Assembly (NCBI RefSeq): GCF_000632985.1
Contig: NZ_CP007481.1
Span: 62,001-126,000 of the forward strand
DNA from: Neorickettsia helminthoeca str. Oregon
GTDB taxonomy: Bacteria > Pseudomonadota > Alphaproteobacteria > Rickettsiales > Anaplasmataceae
DNA: 64,000 nt
Reading direction: 5' to 3'
Part shown: positions 9,784 through 18,760 of the stretch, one piece after another
Layout: the number at the start of each line of letters is the position of its first letter
Position numbering within the stretch: position 1 is the stretch's first letter
Program-made: the position numbers and the translations under genes
Notes under the pieces: model-generated
Told to the model about the DNA's origin: nothing
Seen by the model: the letters and a program-made list of their open reading frames with translations, nothing else
Databases searched by the model: none

Positions 9784-10404
9784 ATGAATAAAATGAATGA
9801 TGTAAATGGAATAAATCAAGGAAATCAAGATTTTAAAGCAGCACTGGATCCAAATATTGGAGTTGGATCTGGAGAGCGAAGTGCCATGATCTTTTTCTTA
9901 GCGATAGCTTGTTTGGATATCTTGCCATACTGGCAGGGTGCATCGCTTCACGTGCGCCTTGGAACGGTATGTGTCCTGTAAAAGGCTGGCGTATTTGATT
10001 AGTTGCGATCTTTGTGCTACCGGTGACTGCTGTGCTTGATAACGTAAGAAGAAAGGCTGCTGATTCGTGCATTACGTGCGACCGATGTGTGCAAATCGCT
10101 AAGCCCGATATGCGCTATGGCTTGTCTTCATATGTTTTGCTTGATTACCGCTGGCGTCACCGCTGGCGTCCTTTCTGCGATCGTGGACTACGCTGCGAAT
10201 ATTGCTGAGAGCACGCAGAAGAATCTTGCTACCGCAGAGGTGCGCCTCTTTGCCATCTCTAATCTTGCTGTGTTAGTTGTGTATGTGTGGTTTTTATGTC
10301 TTGCATGTGTAGTGCATCGATCCGTATATGCAGAGCGTGAATGCGCCTCTTCTATAACTATTGAGCAAGTATCCGGAGAAATTCAGGCAGGCATGGAAAA
10401 GTAA
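9784..10404 (+). pseudogene. Frameshifted LRxPWKxG family member
   Basis: A full-length member (621 bases against 627 for the copy at 12831) broken in at least three places. The N-terminus starts at ATG 9784 in frame 1 and reaches MIFFLAIAC at the beginning of TM1. TM1 continues in frame 3 as LFGYLAILAGCIA, followed directly by SRAPWNGMCPVKGW, the family loop. A TGA interrupts after WRI (about 9995). The reading frame returns to frame 1 near 10100 and codes the TM3-TM4 half ending in EIQAGMEK. Alignment with neighbours shows one decayed gene, not several small ones. Confidence 0.7.
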
Positions 10405-10747
10405 ATCTCTACATTCTGAACACTATTTACATGGTTAATCAGAGGTTTGGCTTTTTCTGTTAGAAGCGCAGTTTAAGGTGGCCCTTATTACGTGGAAGGA
10501 TGCTCAGTACTTCAGCGCGAAGGTGATAAAGTTCAGCTCGGAATCCAGCCAAAGAGTTCAGGACTGCAGTAACAACAAACCGACTTAAGTGTTCTATTTC
10601 TGATGCTTACCCAGCTGTGATGCACCGCGCTTTAGATGCTTACTGGCCCCAATTTTAGCACAAAAATTCTTAAATTAGTTAAGCTATAGTTTGAAATTAT
10701 TATAAACTTGTTGTACAACTCCTAAAAGTCGAGTTATAGATACAGGG
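10405..10747. other. Spacer with eroded copy of island-1 sequence
   Basis: No intact gene. The part at about 10491-10623 is recognisably homologous to 11541-11685 downstream of the next gene: both read WK(D/G)AQYFS(A/V)KV in one frame and share TCAGTACTTCAG and AGCTGTGATG-type blocks. The WKDAQ segment resembles the family loop, so these may be remnants of further members. AT-rich sequence at 10660-10745 probably carries the promoter of the next gene. Confidence 0.45.
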
Positions 10748-11491
10748 ATGCTAAAGAGGTTAATTGGGGGTATGGATCTCCATAATGAGGTTGAGGATCG
10801 CACTGGACAAAATGATGGTGCGAATTCCCGTGATGAAAATGAAGATTGCACCGAAGGAGATCCTCTCGTAGGAGGAGGCGAATCAAGAGGGTATAAGTGT
10901 GTTTTGTGTGCGCCTGGTGTTGCAGCGAGTCTGTCCGTCTCGATGTTACTATTGATGGCGGCAGCATACGTTGTTTTGCGTGCACCTTGGAAGGATGGTG
11001 ACCCTATTGCAAAAAGCTATCATGTCTTCCCAGTTATATTCGCAGCGGTGCTGCTAGCTGGTCTAGTGTACCTTTCTTTATTCATTAAGAAGGTGCTCGC
11101 ACCTGTGCGCGCTGCATACCGAGAAGGTGGGCGAGTCGGCAGAGAGGTACTACATGAAGAAGTGCGAAAAGCGACGTGGGGGGTGCGGCCAGGGTTTACA
11201 ATGGTTTGCATGGCTGTCCTCTTTCTTGCTGCTGGCACTGTTTTTGCTGCTTTCCGGGATCGCTGCAGCGGTTCTCCTACCTCAGTGGATCAGGTCGTTT
11301 GTTCTGTCCTGGAGCTTATGTGCGCTAGTATTGCCTTCCTGGCTATCATAGGTACTGTGTCATTGCAATGCTGTCCTGTAAGAAAGGATCCGGGTTCTTG
11401 CTATGAGCTCCCAGACGGCGGGCCATGCGATAATGTCTCTTGTGAGCCTGTGGGCGTGCCCCAAAGCTCTGCGGAATGCTGTAAAACATAG
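10748..11491 (+). CDS. Island-1 membrane protein with canonical LRAPWKDG loop
   Basis: Unrecognised 247-residue protein. A long acidic N-terminus of about 55 residues (rich in Asp, Glu and Asn) precedes TM1 (about 57-78). The loop YVVLRAPWKDGDPIAKSY matches the consensus exactly and is followed by TM2 (about 95-112). TM3 and TM4 lie near 155-177 and 190-212, and the tail is Cys-rich with several short CxxP-like pairs. The ATG follows an AT-rich stretch. It is the clearest long member of the array. The acidic leader and Cys-rich tail are extras compared with the next gene. Confidence 0.72.
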   Translation: MLKRLIGGMDLHNEVEDRTGQNDGANSRDENEDCTEGDPLVGGGESRGYKCVLCAPGVAASLSVSMLLLMAAAYVVLRAPWKDGDPIAKSYHVFPVIFAAVLLAGLVYLSLFIKKVLAPVRAAYREGGRVGREVLHEEVRKATWGVRPGFTMVCMAVLFLAAGTVFAAFRDRCSGSPTSVDQVVCSVLELMCASIAFLAIIGTVSLQCCPVRKDPGSCYELPDGGPCDNVSCEPVGVPQSSAECCKT

Positions 11492-11540
11492 GGCGCTCTT
11501 GTGCCAGAGTCATTATCTGAAGTACCGCACGGTGCTTTTT

Positions 11541-11685
11541 GTGTGGAAGGGAGCTCAGTACTTCAGTGTGAAGGTAGTGGGGTCCATGTTTGATTCCGAT
11601 CCGAGTGTCTGGCATCGCAGTAACGAAGAACCAGACGGCTCGGGTGTTCTGTCTCTTTTTCCCAACACTCATACGGCTGTGATGT
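11541..11685. repeat. Diverged duplicate of 10491-10623
   Basis: This downstream flank resembles the one after the preceding pseudogene over about 140 bases, with shared blocks such as GTGGAAGG, CTCAGTACTTCAG, TCGCAGTAAC/TGCAGTAAC, GTGTTCT and GGCTGTGATG. It shows that the duplication unit was larger than the gene, or that both are relics of another member. Confidence 0.5.
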
Positions 11686-11786
11686 ATAGTTGCAACACTT
11701 GCCATTGGTTGGAACTTAGGGTTGAAATTTTGTCCAATTTATCGTACAGTTAAAATAAGAACTATATCATAGCGTAGCAGTAAGAT

Positions 11787-12392
11787 ATGAAAACGCTTGG
11801 TAATACGAGCGACAAGAAGGCAGCTGAAGAAAAAAGGATAAGACAAAAGAAGTTCTGGCGCAACTGTGGGCTTGCTACATGTTGCGTTTTATGGTTACTT
11901 GTGCTAGCGGCATACAGCGCTTTGCGTCCACCTTGGAAAGATGGTAAAGGTATTGCAAAGGGCTTGCATCTTTGGGTAGCCATACTCTCTCTTATGGTAG
12001 GGCTTTGGGTGCTATCTTGGCTGCTGGATGCGAACAGGTCGCGCGGTGCAGGAGAATCTGAAGATTCGGACACTCGTGCAGCCGTGTTCGCAGGGTTCTC
12101 ACTCTTCCCTTTTGTTCCTGCTGCTATGATTTTTATCGTCCACGACGCTCTCTTTGTGGGTGCTTACCCTGGTTACTACGATCCGGCTGCGGTAATTGCT
12201 GAAGTGTTCTTCCTTTCTCTAACTCTCCTTATACTGTTTATAGGATCACTTGTGGCGCTCTTTGAACGGCGGCCTTCAGAAGAACCAAATGAGTGGGTGA
12301 GGGAGGGTACTCCTTCTCCACGAAGCGAGCTGTCTCAGCCAAAAGGAGAATCTGTTGTAAACAGGAGTATGCACATCTTTAGTCCTGACTAG
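11787..12392 (+). CDS. Island-1 membrane protein with LRPPWKDG loop
   Basis: Unrecognised 201-residue member of the array. A short basic N-terminus (KKAAEEKRIRQKKFWRN) leads into TM1 (about 28-47). The loop YSALRPPWKDGKGIAKGLH is canonical, and TM2 follows at about 62-80. A central Arg/Glu-rich loop separates it from TM3 and TM4 (about 100-120 and 130-155). The tail is rich in Ser, Pro and Glu. The spacing of helices and loop is nearly identical to the gene at 12831, supporting a common fold. No terminator is evident. Confidence 0.72.
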   Translation: MKTLGNTSDKKAAEEKRIRQKKFWRNCGLATCCVLWLLVLAAYSALRPPWKDGKGIAKGLHLWVAILSLMVGLWVLSWLLDANRSRGAGESEDSDTRAAVFAGFSLFPFVPAAMIFIVHDALFVGAYPGYYDPAAVIAEVFFLSLTLLILFIGSLVALFERRPSEEPNEWVREGTPSPRSELSQPKGESVVNRSMHIFSPD

Positions 12393-12830
12393 CACTTCGT
12401 ATTGGTGATTGACTAGAGAACGCACCTGGATGTATTTTCCTATTGGAGCAGATATCCGTAATACTGCTTCGTGACGATTATGAGGTGAGTCCAGATAAAA
12501 TTTTAAGAGGAATGTCCGCTACAGGAGTCGACTCATTCTGTCGTGCTTAGAAGATGATAATTATAGGAAACTTAGGTAGTTATCTGGTTTAATCCCATTA
12601 GGATTCATCTAGTTTTCCTCGAATCGAGTCCTCTCTTTATCAAGATTGTCTACAGCCAGAATTTGAAGTTTTGCATGTTAGTGATAGACGTTTTCCTTTA
12701 TCTTGGAGTTCATCTTATACGTCGCACCGCATTAGGTGTAAGAGCAAAATAAATTAATCTATATCCAAAATTAACTCAGATTTTACTCCTCCTAGTGTAT
12801 GATGCTGAAACTAGAGTTTAAGACATCAAA
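12393..12830. other. Intergenic spacer, no gene seen
   Basis: About 440 bases without a supportable reading frame or recognisable RNA. The last 90 bases are AT-rich and likely include the promoter of the gene at 12831. Confidence 0.5.
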
Positions 12831-13457
12831 ATGTGTACAGAAGTAAGAAAAATAAGACCGAGTTTCAAACGCAGAGTTTTCTTTCTCATTTTTGGATGGC
12901 TAGCTGTACTAGTGGCACATGTAACCTTGCGTGCACCTTGGAAGAATGGGGAGAGCCTTATGAAGGCTTGGAAGGTATCTCTGTTCCTTATAGTGCCGGT
13001 GCCGGTGCTAATGTTTGCGACACTTGCATTAGAGACATCTCCTATTCTAAGCTGTGATATCTGGGACGAACTTGATCCAGAGGAGGAGAAAAGACGTCTT
13101 GCTAAGTACTATAAGGGGTGCATGGATCACTATCTATCAAATAAAGTACAAGTATGGCTTGTAACACTGTGTTGCTTTGCAGCTGTCTGTATTTTAGCCA
13201 GTATCATTGATTGGGTACCTATTCAAGATAATAGACTGAAGATCGGTCTCATAGTTGCTGAATCCCTCTGTGTAGGGTTCGCGATCTGTTTTTTCTTGTG
13301 TCCTTATCTTGTTTTAGCCTTTAAAGTGGAAAGATTTCGCTGTGATTATGATCCTGAATATAGGATTTCAAATTCAGAGTCCGAACTTCTTTTCTCGTAC
13401 TCCGAAGAGTCTTTGTTATCTCAAGAACTCAATAGCTCTCTATCTAGCCTGGGGTAG
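12831..13457 (+). CDS. Island-1 membrane protein with LRAPWKNG loop
   Basis: Unrecognised 208-residue protein, the most compact complete member. TM1 (about 16-35) runs straight into HVTLRAPWKNGESLMKAW, then TM2 (about 53-72). A charged stretch DELDPEEEKRR precedes TM3 (about 102-123) and TM4 (about 136-160). The tail is acidic and Ser-rich (SNSESELLFSYSEESLL). It serves as the reference for reading the broken copies at 9784, 13724 and 14410-15079. A stem-loop with a T-rich stretch lies 66 bases downstream. Confidence 0.72.
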   Translation: MCTEVRKIRPSFKRRVFFLIFGWLAVLVAHVTLRAPWKNGESLMKAWKVSLFLIVPVPVLMFATLALETSPILSCDIWDELDPEEEKRRLAKYYKGCMDHYLSNKVQVWLVTLCCFAAVCILASIIDWVPIQDNRLKIGLIVAESLCVGFAICFFLCPYLVLAFKVERFRCDYDPEYRISNSESELLFSYSEESLLSQELNSSLSSLG

Positions 13458-13522
13458 CTGATCTAGGGGTTCATTGTGCATTTCATAGGATTTTACAGTA
13501 TTGGGCTACATTCTGCTATTGT

Positions 13523-13577
13523 GATACCGCCCTGAAGTGTTCGCTCGCCAAGATGTGAAATAGTCTAGGGCGGTGTC
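13523..13577 (+). terminator. Long-loop hairpin after 12831 gene
   Basis: GATACCGCCCT pairs with AGGGCGGTGTC (11 pairs with one G-T) around a 33-base loop, followed by a T-rich stretch (TTTAGATTTTTC). A plausible intrinsic terminator. The large loop leaves room for a small structured RNA instead. Confidence 0.4.
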
Positions 13578-13723
13578 GCTTTAGATTTTTCTCTGACCAA
13601 ATGTGCATTTCCTAAAGTGAGAGTTGTAAGCGTCAAAATACGATAAAAGCTACAGGCTCTATGGAACTGGTAACTGTAGGGAGACAAGAAATTCATTAAA
13701 GACAGAAATGATCGTTCTTTTAG

Positions 13724-14055
13724 GTGGGTGCGTATTTTGTGGTGTATATGATGCTGAGCCTACCTCCTGTGTGTGCAGTCTGCAATAAAGTGCTTACATA
13801 TTTGAGTGACCATATTCCAATCGTGGCAGTGCTTATTATGCTCTCATCCGAGGTGCGATGCAGGTTTAAAGAATATGTCATATTTCGGCAACGCTCCTAG
13901 AGCTGTAGTTAAGAAGACAAACGAAGAATTGTTGCCATTATTGTTGTAGCTTTACCTGAGTGTGTGAGTGTTCCTGACAAAAGGTAGGGGATTATTGAGG
14001 GCGCTGTGTTTTTGTGCGGTTGCAACTTAATATTCAATGTTATGCTGCTGGAATA
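13724..14055 (+). pseudogene. Decayed LRxPWKxG family member
   Basis: Two open segments in family order. The first reads AYFVVYMMLSLPPVC then a hydrophobic helix ending at a TAG near 13900, where YMMLSLPP sits at the position of the YxxLRxPW loop. The second (about 13930-14055) reads RIVAIIVVALPECVSVPDKR, a stop, then a hydrophobic helix GIIEGAVFLCGCN. This resembles the TM3-loop-TM4 part of the 12831 protein (loop VPIQDNRLKIG). The similarity is weak and judged by eye. Confidence 0.3.
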
Positions 14056-14409
14056 GATGGCTCCTAAGAAAGAGGCATTGTGAATCCACAGCGGGGATTC
14101 AGTCGGTGTTCGGGTAGAAGCGTTTCTTAAAGGAGATCTAAAGCGGGATAGCTCAGCATAACTGATACAGAAGCTGACTGTATAGGGGTGAATCAGGTGG
14201 TAGCGTTTCAAGGTTGTCCTTCCTGTGATGCCGGGAATGGGTAACTCAAAACAAGCTAACTAGGATTCAACAGGAAAGAGTGCTCGTGCGGAAAGGCTGT
14301 GGTTTCTTTAGTGCGTATAGGATTTCGAAAAAATAAGAATCCAGTGATAGCGGTTAAATGAAAGTGTACTAATACCTGCTAGAGCGCTGTTCTTGCGGTT
14401 CTTAGTCTG
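14056..14409. other. Spacer, no gene seen
   Basis: About 350 bases between the decayed member and the minus-strand pair. An open frame on the minus strand (13909-14211) has no recognisable content. I see no RNA gene or hairpin of note. Confidence 0.45.
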
Positions 14410-15079
14410 CTATTGGTGATCCGCCGTTACTGGTAGCCTTTGTTCATTTTCTACTAATGTCTCTAGTGTTTCTACGGATAGACCTGTTATGAATGTACTT
14501 TGATTCTTATTCAAATAAAAACACATCGTAGCCATGATGCAGCCAAATATCACCCCGAGAAGTACTGATTCGATGAGTGCAAGCGCTATTTGCGTCCTAT
14601 AATCCACGGCATTTTCCAAGAATCCGGTTACTATACAGCATCTTATTGCAGCAAGAACAAAACAGAGTAATAATGCAACCGGATATTTCTTTCTAGTGGC
14701 TGTAAGTGCTGCATCCTGGATTTGTATCAAACTCTCTTCAGCTTTTTGATCAGTCTCCTCATACAAAATTTCCAGATTTTTTCACAAACTCTGAATTTGT
14801 TGAGAATCTTGGTTGCACCAGTATCGCCCTAGCAAGGGTCAGAGCAAGTAAGAGTAAAGCCGGGACAGACAGGTAAAGAGAAGACCAACCGATATGCACG
14901 AACTTATTGTTATGAGGTATTCTGCAAACGACGTGACAAGTAAGGAAGGCTACCCAACCTAGTGTCAGGGCAGCTATAGTCAGCTTGCATTTCCAATGAA
15001 AAATGCATCCTCTTAACGCACGAACAGTTTCCTTGGGAATTAGTCCCTCCGTCATATCACAAAGGCACTTGTTACTCAA
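14410..15079 (-). pseudogene. Island-1 member split by one frameshift
   Basis: Two minus-strand frames overlap by 8 bases. The upstream one (14759-15079) gives the N-terminal half: TM1, the loop CHVVCRIPHNNKFVHIG, and TM2. The downstream one (14410-14766) gives an acidic linker, TM3, a loop with FLENAVDYRTQIA, TM4 and a polar tail. Joined, they make about 220 residues, the family length and order. The second frame would have to start at a TTG, and the junction sits at a TTTT run, so a single frameshift is the simplest reading. A programmed shift or a sequencing error cannot be excluded. It is the only recognisable member on the minus strand. Confidence 0.6.
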
Positions 15080-15652
15080 TCAAGGATTTGCCCCTTATGG
15101 CAGGTTGTTAACTGAGAAAGGGTGAAACCGCAAAAAGGAACTATTGACTGTGATATCATATTTTGGCCTCTATTTAATAGACTTCTTGTATAAATACCAC
15201 CCAGAGTATTGAGGAACATTTAGATCTCATCTACTGTACTTTCTCAGTCGAATTGTCATAAGAGTATCGCTAATCTTCCTCTGGGCACTAAGTGTCGGTG
15301 TTATAAAGAGTCTCACTACCTTCGATTCTGCCAGTCGTTTTCCGTATAGGAGTCCTATTAGTTTTTTGCTACACATTCATCGTTAGATCATTTGTAGCAT
15401 GCATCACAAAAAGAAGAAAAGTAAATGTAATTATAAAAAATCTCACGATGATTCTCATTAAAGCTGAATCAAATCTTATCTTGGTTATATTAGTTGATAT
15501 ATTATCATCTGATGGTTGACATTATCTATTTAAAAATTTACAATCAGTAGCTGAGAGTCGCGCACTATTTGATCTTTTATCAATAACCTTTTTGGATAAA
15601 AGCAAGTCAATACCCTCAGTTTAAAGTAGCTCTAATTGTGTGAGTATTACAA
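15080..15652. other. AT-rich divergent intergenic region, no gene seen
   Basis: About 570 bases between a minus-strand and a plus-strand array member. It is very AT-rich around 15410-15600. No gene is supportable on either strand. Presumably it contains two divergent promoters. Confidence 0.5.
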
Positions 15653-16435
15653 ATGAGTCCTGCCTATATGAAGCCTGAAAGTGGTCGAAAACGTAGATTG
15701 CCGCTTGTGCACGCTTTTTTGAGTTGCACTCTTTTTCTCGCTGCTACTGCAATGACGTTCCTACAGCATTGCAAAAGTGGGTTGATTGCACATTGTTGTC
15801 TTGGACTGGCTATGGTTTGCTTGGTCCTATCTTTCGTTGCTGGGGTGGCTAGTATATCGCAGATGATTCAGAATCCCAGACCTCTAGACCCTGAAGATGA
15901 GTCGGAAATAGATATGCTTGCTGGAGAGTACGTAATCCCAGACTTTCTCGATGGTATAAAGAAAGGACATTTTTCCCCTGAGTCGGTTAGCGCTTTAATG
16001 ACGGATCCCTCAAAAACACCATCTGGCTTTAGATTTGCGTGGCTTGCTTTCAAAACGAGATTTAAGGTCGGATGGGCTGGGTTAGTTAGTGCAGTGTCAT
16101 GTGGGATTGTTATCTCTGCCGGCTTGTGCGCTGCGTGTTACCTTGGCTTTTGGGTAGCTCAGCGCGGTGACTCAAGCACTTTGGCATCGTGGGCTCTAAT
16201 GTTTGTGCAGATAGTAACACTACTTGTTACTGCTTGCGCACTGTGTGGTTTCATCTACTCAATTGAGACTTGCTGCCACGAGGGACTACAGTACAAAAGA
16301 GTACTGGCTATAGCTTCCGAGAAAGCTTGTGGGGGTAGTGGTGACAAAAGTCGATCTCCATCAGACGATTCCCCAAGGGGAAGACTTGAGAGTCCAGAAT
16401 CATTCTGTTGTCAAGATAATGTATGTTATCACTGA
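15653..16435 (+). CDS. Island-1 four-TM membrane protein, distant member
   Basis: Unrecognised 260-residue protein. Helices lie near residues 18-36, 45-66, 137-160 and 177-203, so the two-pair plan is kept, but the loop after TM1 reads FLQHCKSGLIAH with no LRxPWK. A hydrophilic segment of about 70 residues (with DPEDESEIDML) separates the pairs, longer than in the other members. The tail carries GDKSRSPSDDSPRGR. Membership of the family rests on topology and position only. Last gene of the island, upstream of gatB. Confidence 0.62.
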   Translation: MSPAYMKPESGRKRRLPLVHAFLSCTLFLAATAMTFLQHCKSGLIAHCCLGLAMVCLVLSFVAGVASISQMIQNPRPLDPEDESEIDMLAGEYVIPDFLDGIKKGHFSPESVSALMTDPSKTPSGFRFAWLAFKTRFKVGWAGLVSAVSCGIVISAGLCAACYLGFWVAQRGDSSTLASWALMFVQIVTLLVTACALCGFIYSIETCCHEGLQYKRVLAIASEKACGGSGDKSRSPSDDSPRGRLESPESFCCQDNVCYH

Positions 16436-16672
16436 GACGTGTAATTCTCGTGAGTGGATTTCTTGAATTTGGATTCCACTTTTCATTGAACGTTTTTTCC
16501 CGAGTATTCTGTCCAGATAATCTGGTAGCTGTTTCCGTTAGATAGTAGTGTTCGCGTTGAAGGTGGTCTATTACCTTTGGTGCATGTAGCTATGTGATTA
16601 CTTTTTTGTAATTCCCTGTACCTGAGGCTGGGGTTCGAATAGAATAGTCTTTTGATTAGATGCTCTAGTGCC

Positions 16673-18127
16673 ATGTACTATATAGAAGGAAATACATCTA
16701 AGTGGGAAGTTGTCATTGGATTAGAGGTGCATGCCCAAATTCTTTCTAAGAATAAACTTTTCTCCGATGCTCCGTGTGACCACCGTAAAGAGCCTAATAC
16801 ATCAGTTACACTCTTCGACGCGGCAATGCCTGGTGTACTTCCTGTACTGAACTTCAATTGTATCGAGAAAGCAGTAAAAGCTGGCCTTGGGTTGCAGGGG
16901 AAGATCAATTTGTACTCAGTGTTCGAAAGAAAACACTACTTCTATCCGGATCTCCCACATGGATACCAGATCACACAGAATACCTATCCACTTATTACAG
17001 GTGGTTGTGTGAGGATAAAAAATCCTGAAAAAGTCATTAGAATACATCATATACATATCGAACAAGATGCTGGAAAAAGTATTCATGATCTCTCACCGGA
17101 TAAGACTTACATAGATCTTAATAGAGCCGGCGTCCCCTTAATGGAAATAGTTTCAGAGCCTGATATAAGATCTCCTGCTGAAGCAGTTGCGTATGTGAAT
17201 AAATTGAAACTCATCCTACAGTGTGTTGGTGCCTCTAATGCGAACATGGAAAAAGGCGAATTGCGCTGTGATGTAAATGTCTCGGTCCGCAAATTGGGCG
17301 AGGAAAAAATGGGAAATAGATGCGAGATCAAAAATCTCAATTCGACAAAGAGTCTCGCCCAGGCCATAGAATATGAGGCACGAAGACAAGTCGAGATTCT
17401 AGAAAGTGGTGGCTCAATTGAAGTAGAAACAAAATTGTTTGATGTCAACAACTTGAACACAAGAGCAATACGCTCCAAGGAGTCCGTGATGGATTATAGG
17501 TATTTTCCAGACCCTGATCTGCTACCGCTAGTCCTGGAAGAGGAATATATCGAGAAAATTAAGAGCTTCCTGCCAGAGTTACCTGATGCAAGAGAAGAAA
17601 GGTATGTGAATGATCTGAAGTTGCCAACATACGATGCTGAGGTGATTGTTTCGAATGTACGGGCTTCGCATTATTTCGATTGCTTATTGGAGATGGGTCA
17701 CGCTGCGAAGCTTGCTGCTAGATGGTTGACTGTTGAGCTGTTTGGCCTGTTGAACAAGAATAATATTAGTTTTGAAGACAATAAGATCACGCCTGAAATA
17801 TTAGGAGAACTCCTTACACTTGTAGTAGATGAAGAGATTTCCGAGCGTACAGCAAAAGAGGTTTTAGCGAAAAGTTTGGATGGCGTAAGTTCACCAAAGG
17901 AAATTGTCAAACGTGATGGTCTACAACAGATTACAGATCAAAATATTATTCTTGGTCATGTAGAGACTGTACTGAATGAAAATCCGGATAAATTGCAGGA
18001 ATATCTCTCTGGTAGGGATAAAATTCTTGGATTTTTTGTTGGTCAGATAATCAAGAGAAGTAATGGGAATGCCAGTCCACACGTAGTCAATAAGATACTT
18101 ATGCAGGAAATCGCAAAGCGTCGGTAG
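16673..18127 (+). CDS. gatB: Aspartyl/glutamyl-tRNA(Asn/Gln) amidotransferase subunit B
   Basis: The B subunit of GatCAB, which amidates mischarged Glu-tRNA(Gln) and Asp-tRNA(Asn). The 484-residue protein shows the family start WEVVIGLEVHAQ, the PDLPHGYQITQ region, HIEQDAGKSIHD, the PLMEIVSEPDIRSP signature, and KGELRCDVNVS. It ends in a complete YqeY-like tail domain. A TTG seven codons upstream extends the frame, but ATG before YYIEGN fits the family better. The gatC and gatA partners are not in the window. The next gene, tadA, starts 5 bases after the stop, so the two are probably co-transcribed. Confidence 0.96.
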   Translation: MYYIEGNTSKWEVVIGLEVHAQILSKNKLFSDAPCDHRKEPNTSVTLFDAAMPGVLPVLNFNCIEKAVKAGLGLQGKINLYSVFERKHYFYPDLPHGYQITQNTYPLITGGCVRIKNPEKVIRIHHIHIEQDAGKSIHDLSPDKTYIDLNRAGVPLMEIVSEPDIRSPAEAVAYVNKLKLILQCVGASNANMEKGELRCDVNVSVRKLGEEKMGNRCEIKNLNSTKSLAQAIEYEARRQVEILESGGSIEVETKLFDVNNLNTRAIRSKESVMDYRYFPDPDLLPLVLEEEYIEKIKSFLPELPDAREERYVNDLKLPTYDAEVIVSNVRASHYFDCLLEMGHAAKLAARWLTVELFGLLNKNNISFEDNKITPEILGELLTLVVDEEISERTAKEVLAKSLDGVSSPKEIVKRDGLQQITDQNIILGHVETVLNENPDKLQEYLSGRDKILGFFVGQIIKRSNGNASPHVVNKILMQEIAKRR

Positions 18128-18132
18128 TAAAT

Positions 18133-18582
18133 GTGAATATGAAATTTATGAAACTGGCCTTAGAAATTGCGCGTGAATCGGATAAAGAGGTGCCAGTTGG
18201 TGCGGTATTGGTACAAGATGGTGTAGTTGTAGCATCATCAGGGAATCGTATGTTTCGGGATTCTGATCCTACAGCACATGCTGAAATGATTGTGATCAAG
18301 GTCGCTCTAAAGAAATTAGGTAGTGGGTTTCTTGATGAAGCAGAGCTCTATGTCACTCTGGAACCATGTCCCATGTGTATGTATGCTATCTCTTTAAGTA
18401 GGATCAAAGCACTTTATTTCGCTGCTTACGATGAAAAGCGTGGCGCCATTTCGAATTGTTGTTTGGGCAATGATGTATATTTCCATATACCACAGGTGTA
18501 TGATGGCCTAATGCAGGAAGAGGCTAGCTCGTTGTTATCCGATTTTTTTAAAAAGCTTAGGAACAAGAAGGACAGCACTTGA
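18133..18582 (+). CDS. tadA: tRNA-specific adenosine deaminase TadA
   Basis: Deaminates A34 of tRNA-Arg(ACG) to inosine. The 149-residue protein keeps the zinc site: HAE at residues 49-51 and PCPMC with Cys79 and Cys82. The substrate-side VPVGAVLV and SGNRMFRDSDPTAHAE segments are intact. The start is GTG, or an ATG two codons later. It sits directly behind gatB, making a small tRNA-function operon. About 180 featureless bases separate it from the convergent murG. Confidence 0.93.
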   Translation: MNMKFMKLALEIARESDKEVPVGAVLVQDGVVVASSGNRMFRDSDPTAHAEMIVIKVALKKLGSGFLDEAELYVTLEPCPMCMYAISLSRIKALYFAAYDEKRGAISNCCLGNDVYFHIPQVYDGLMQEEASSLLSDFFKKLRNKKDST

Positions 18583-18760
18583 GATATGTAAGAAGTCTAT
18601 TCAATGTCTAGAATTCCAAGTGCTTTAAGTGGAAAAGTATAAGTGGGAATGGCATTTTCCAAATTGTGGGATTCCTTGAATTTAGTGTTATGGCAGTCCT
18701 CTAAGGTATCACGGGTAGTATCTGTCGCGACTTTGTAGACGAATGTGATAGCTCGATAGT

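Noticed and set aside
11403-11753. Plus-strand frame of 116 codons overlapping the end of the 10748 gene
   Set aside because: It starts inside an intact gene in another frame. Its second half is the WKGAQ flank discussed as a relic, not a separate gene.
13909-14211. Minus-strand 100-residue frame
   Set aside because: No membrane helices or motif; the opposite strand better fits a decayed family member.
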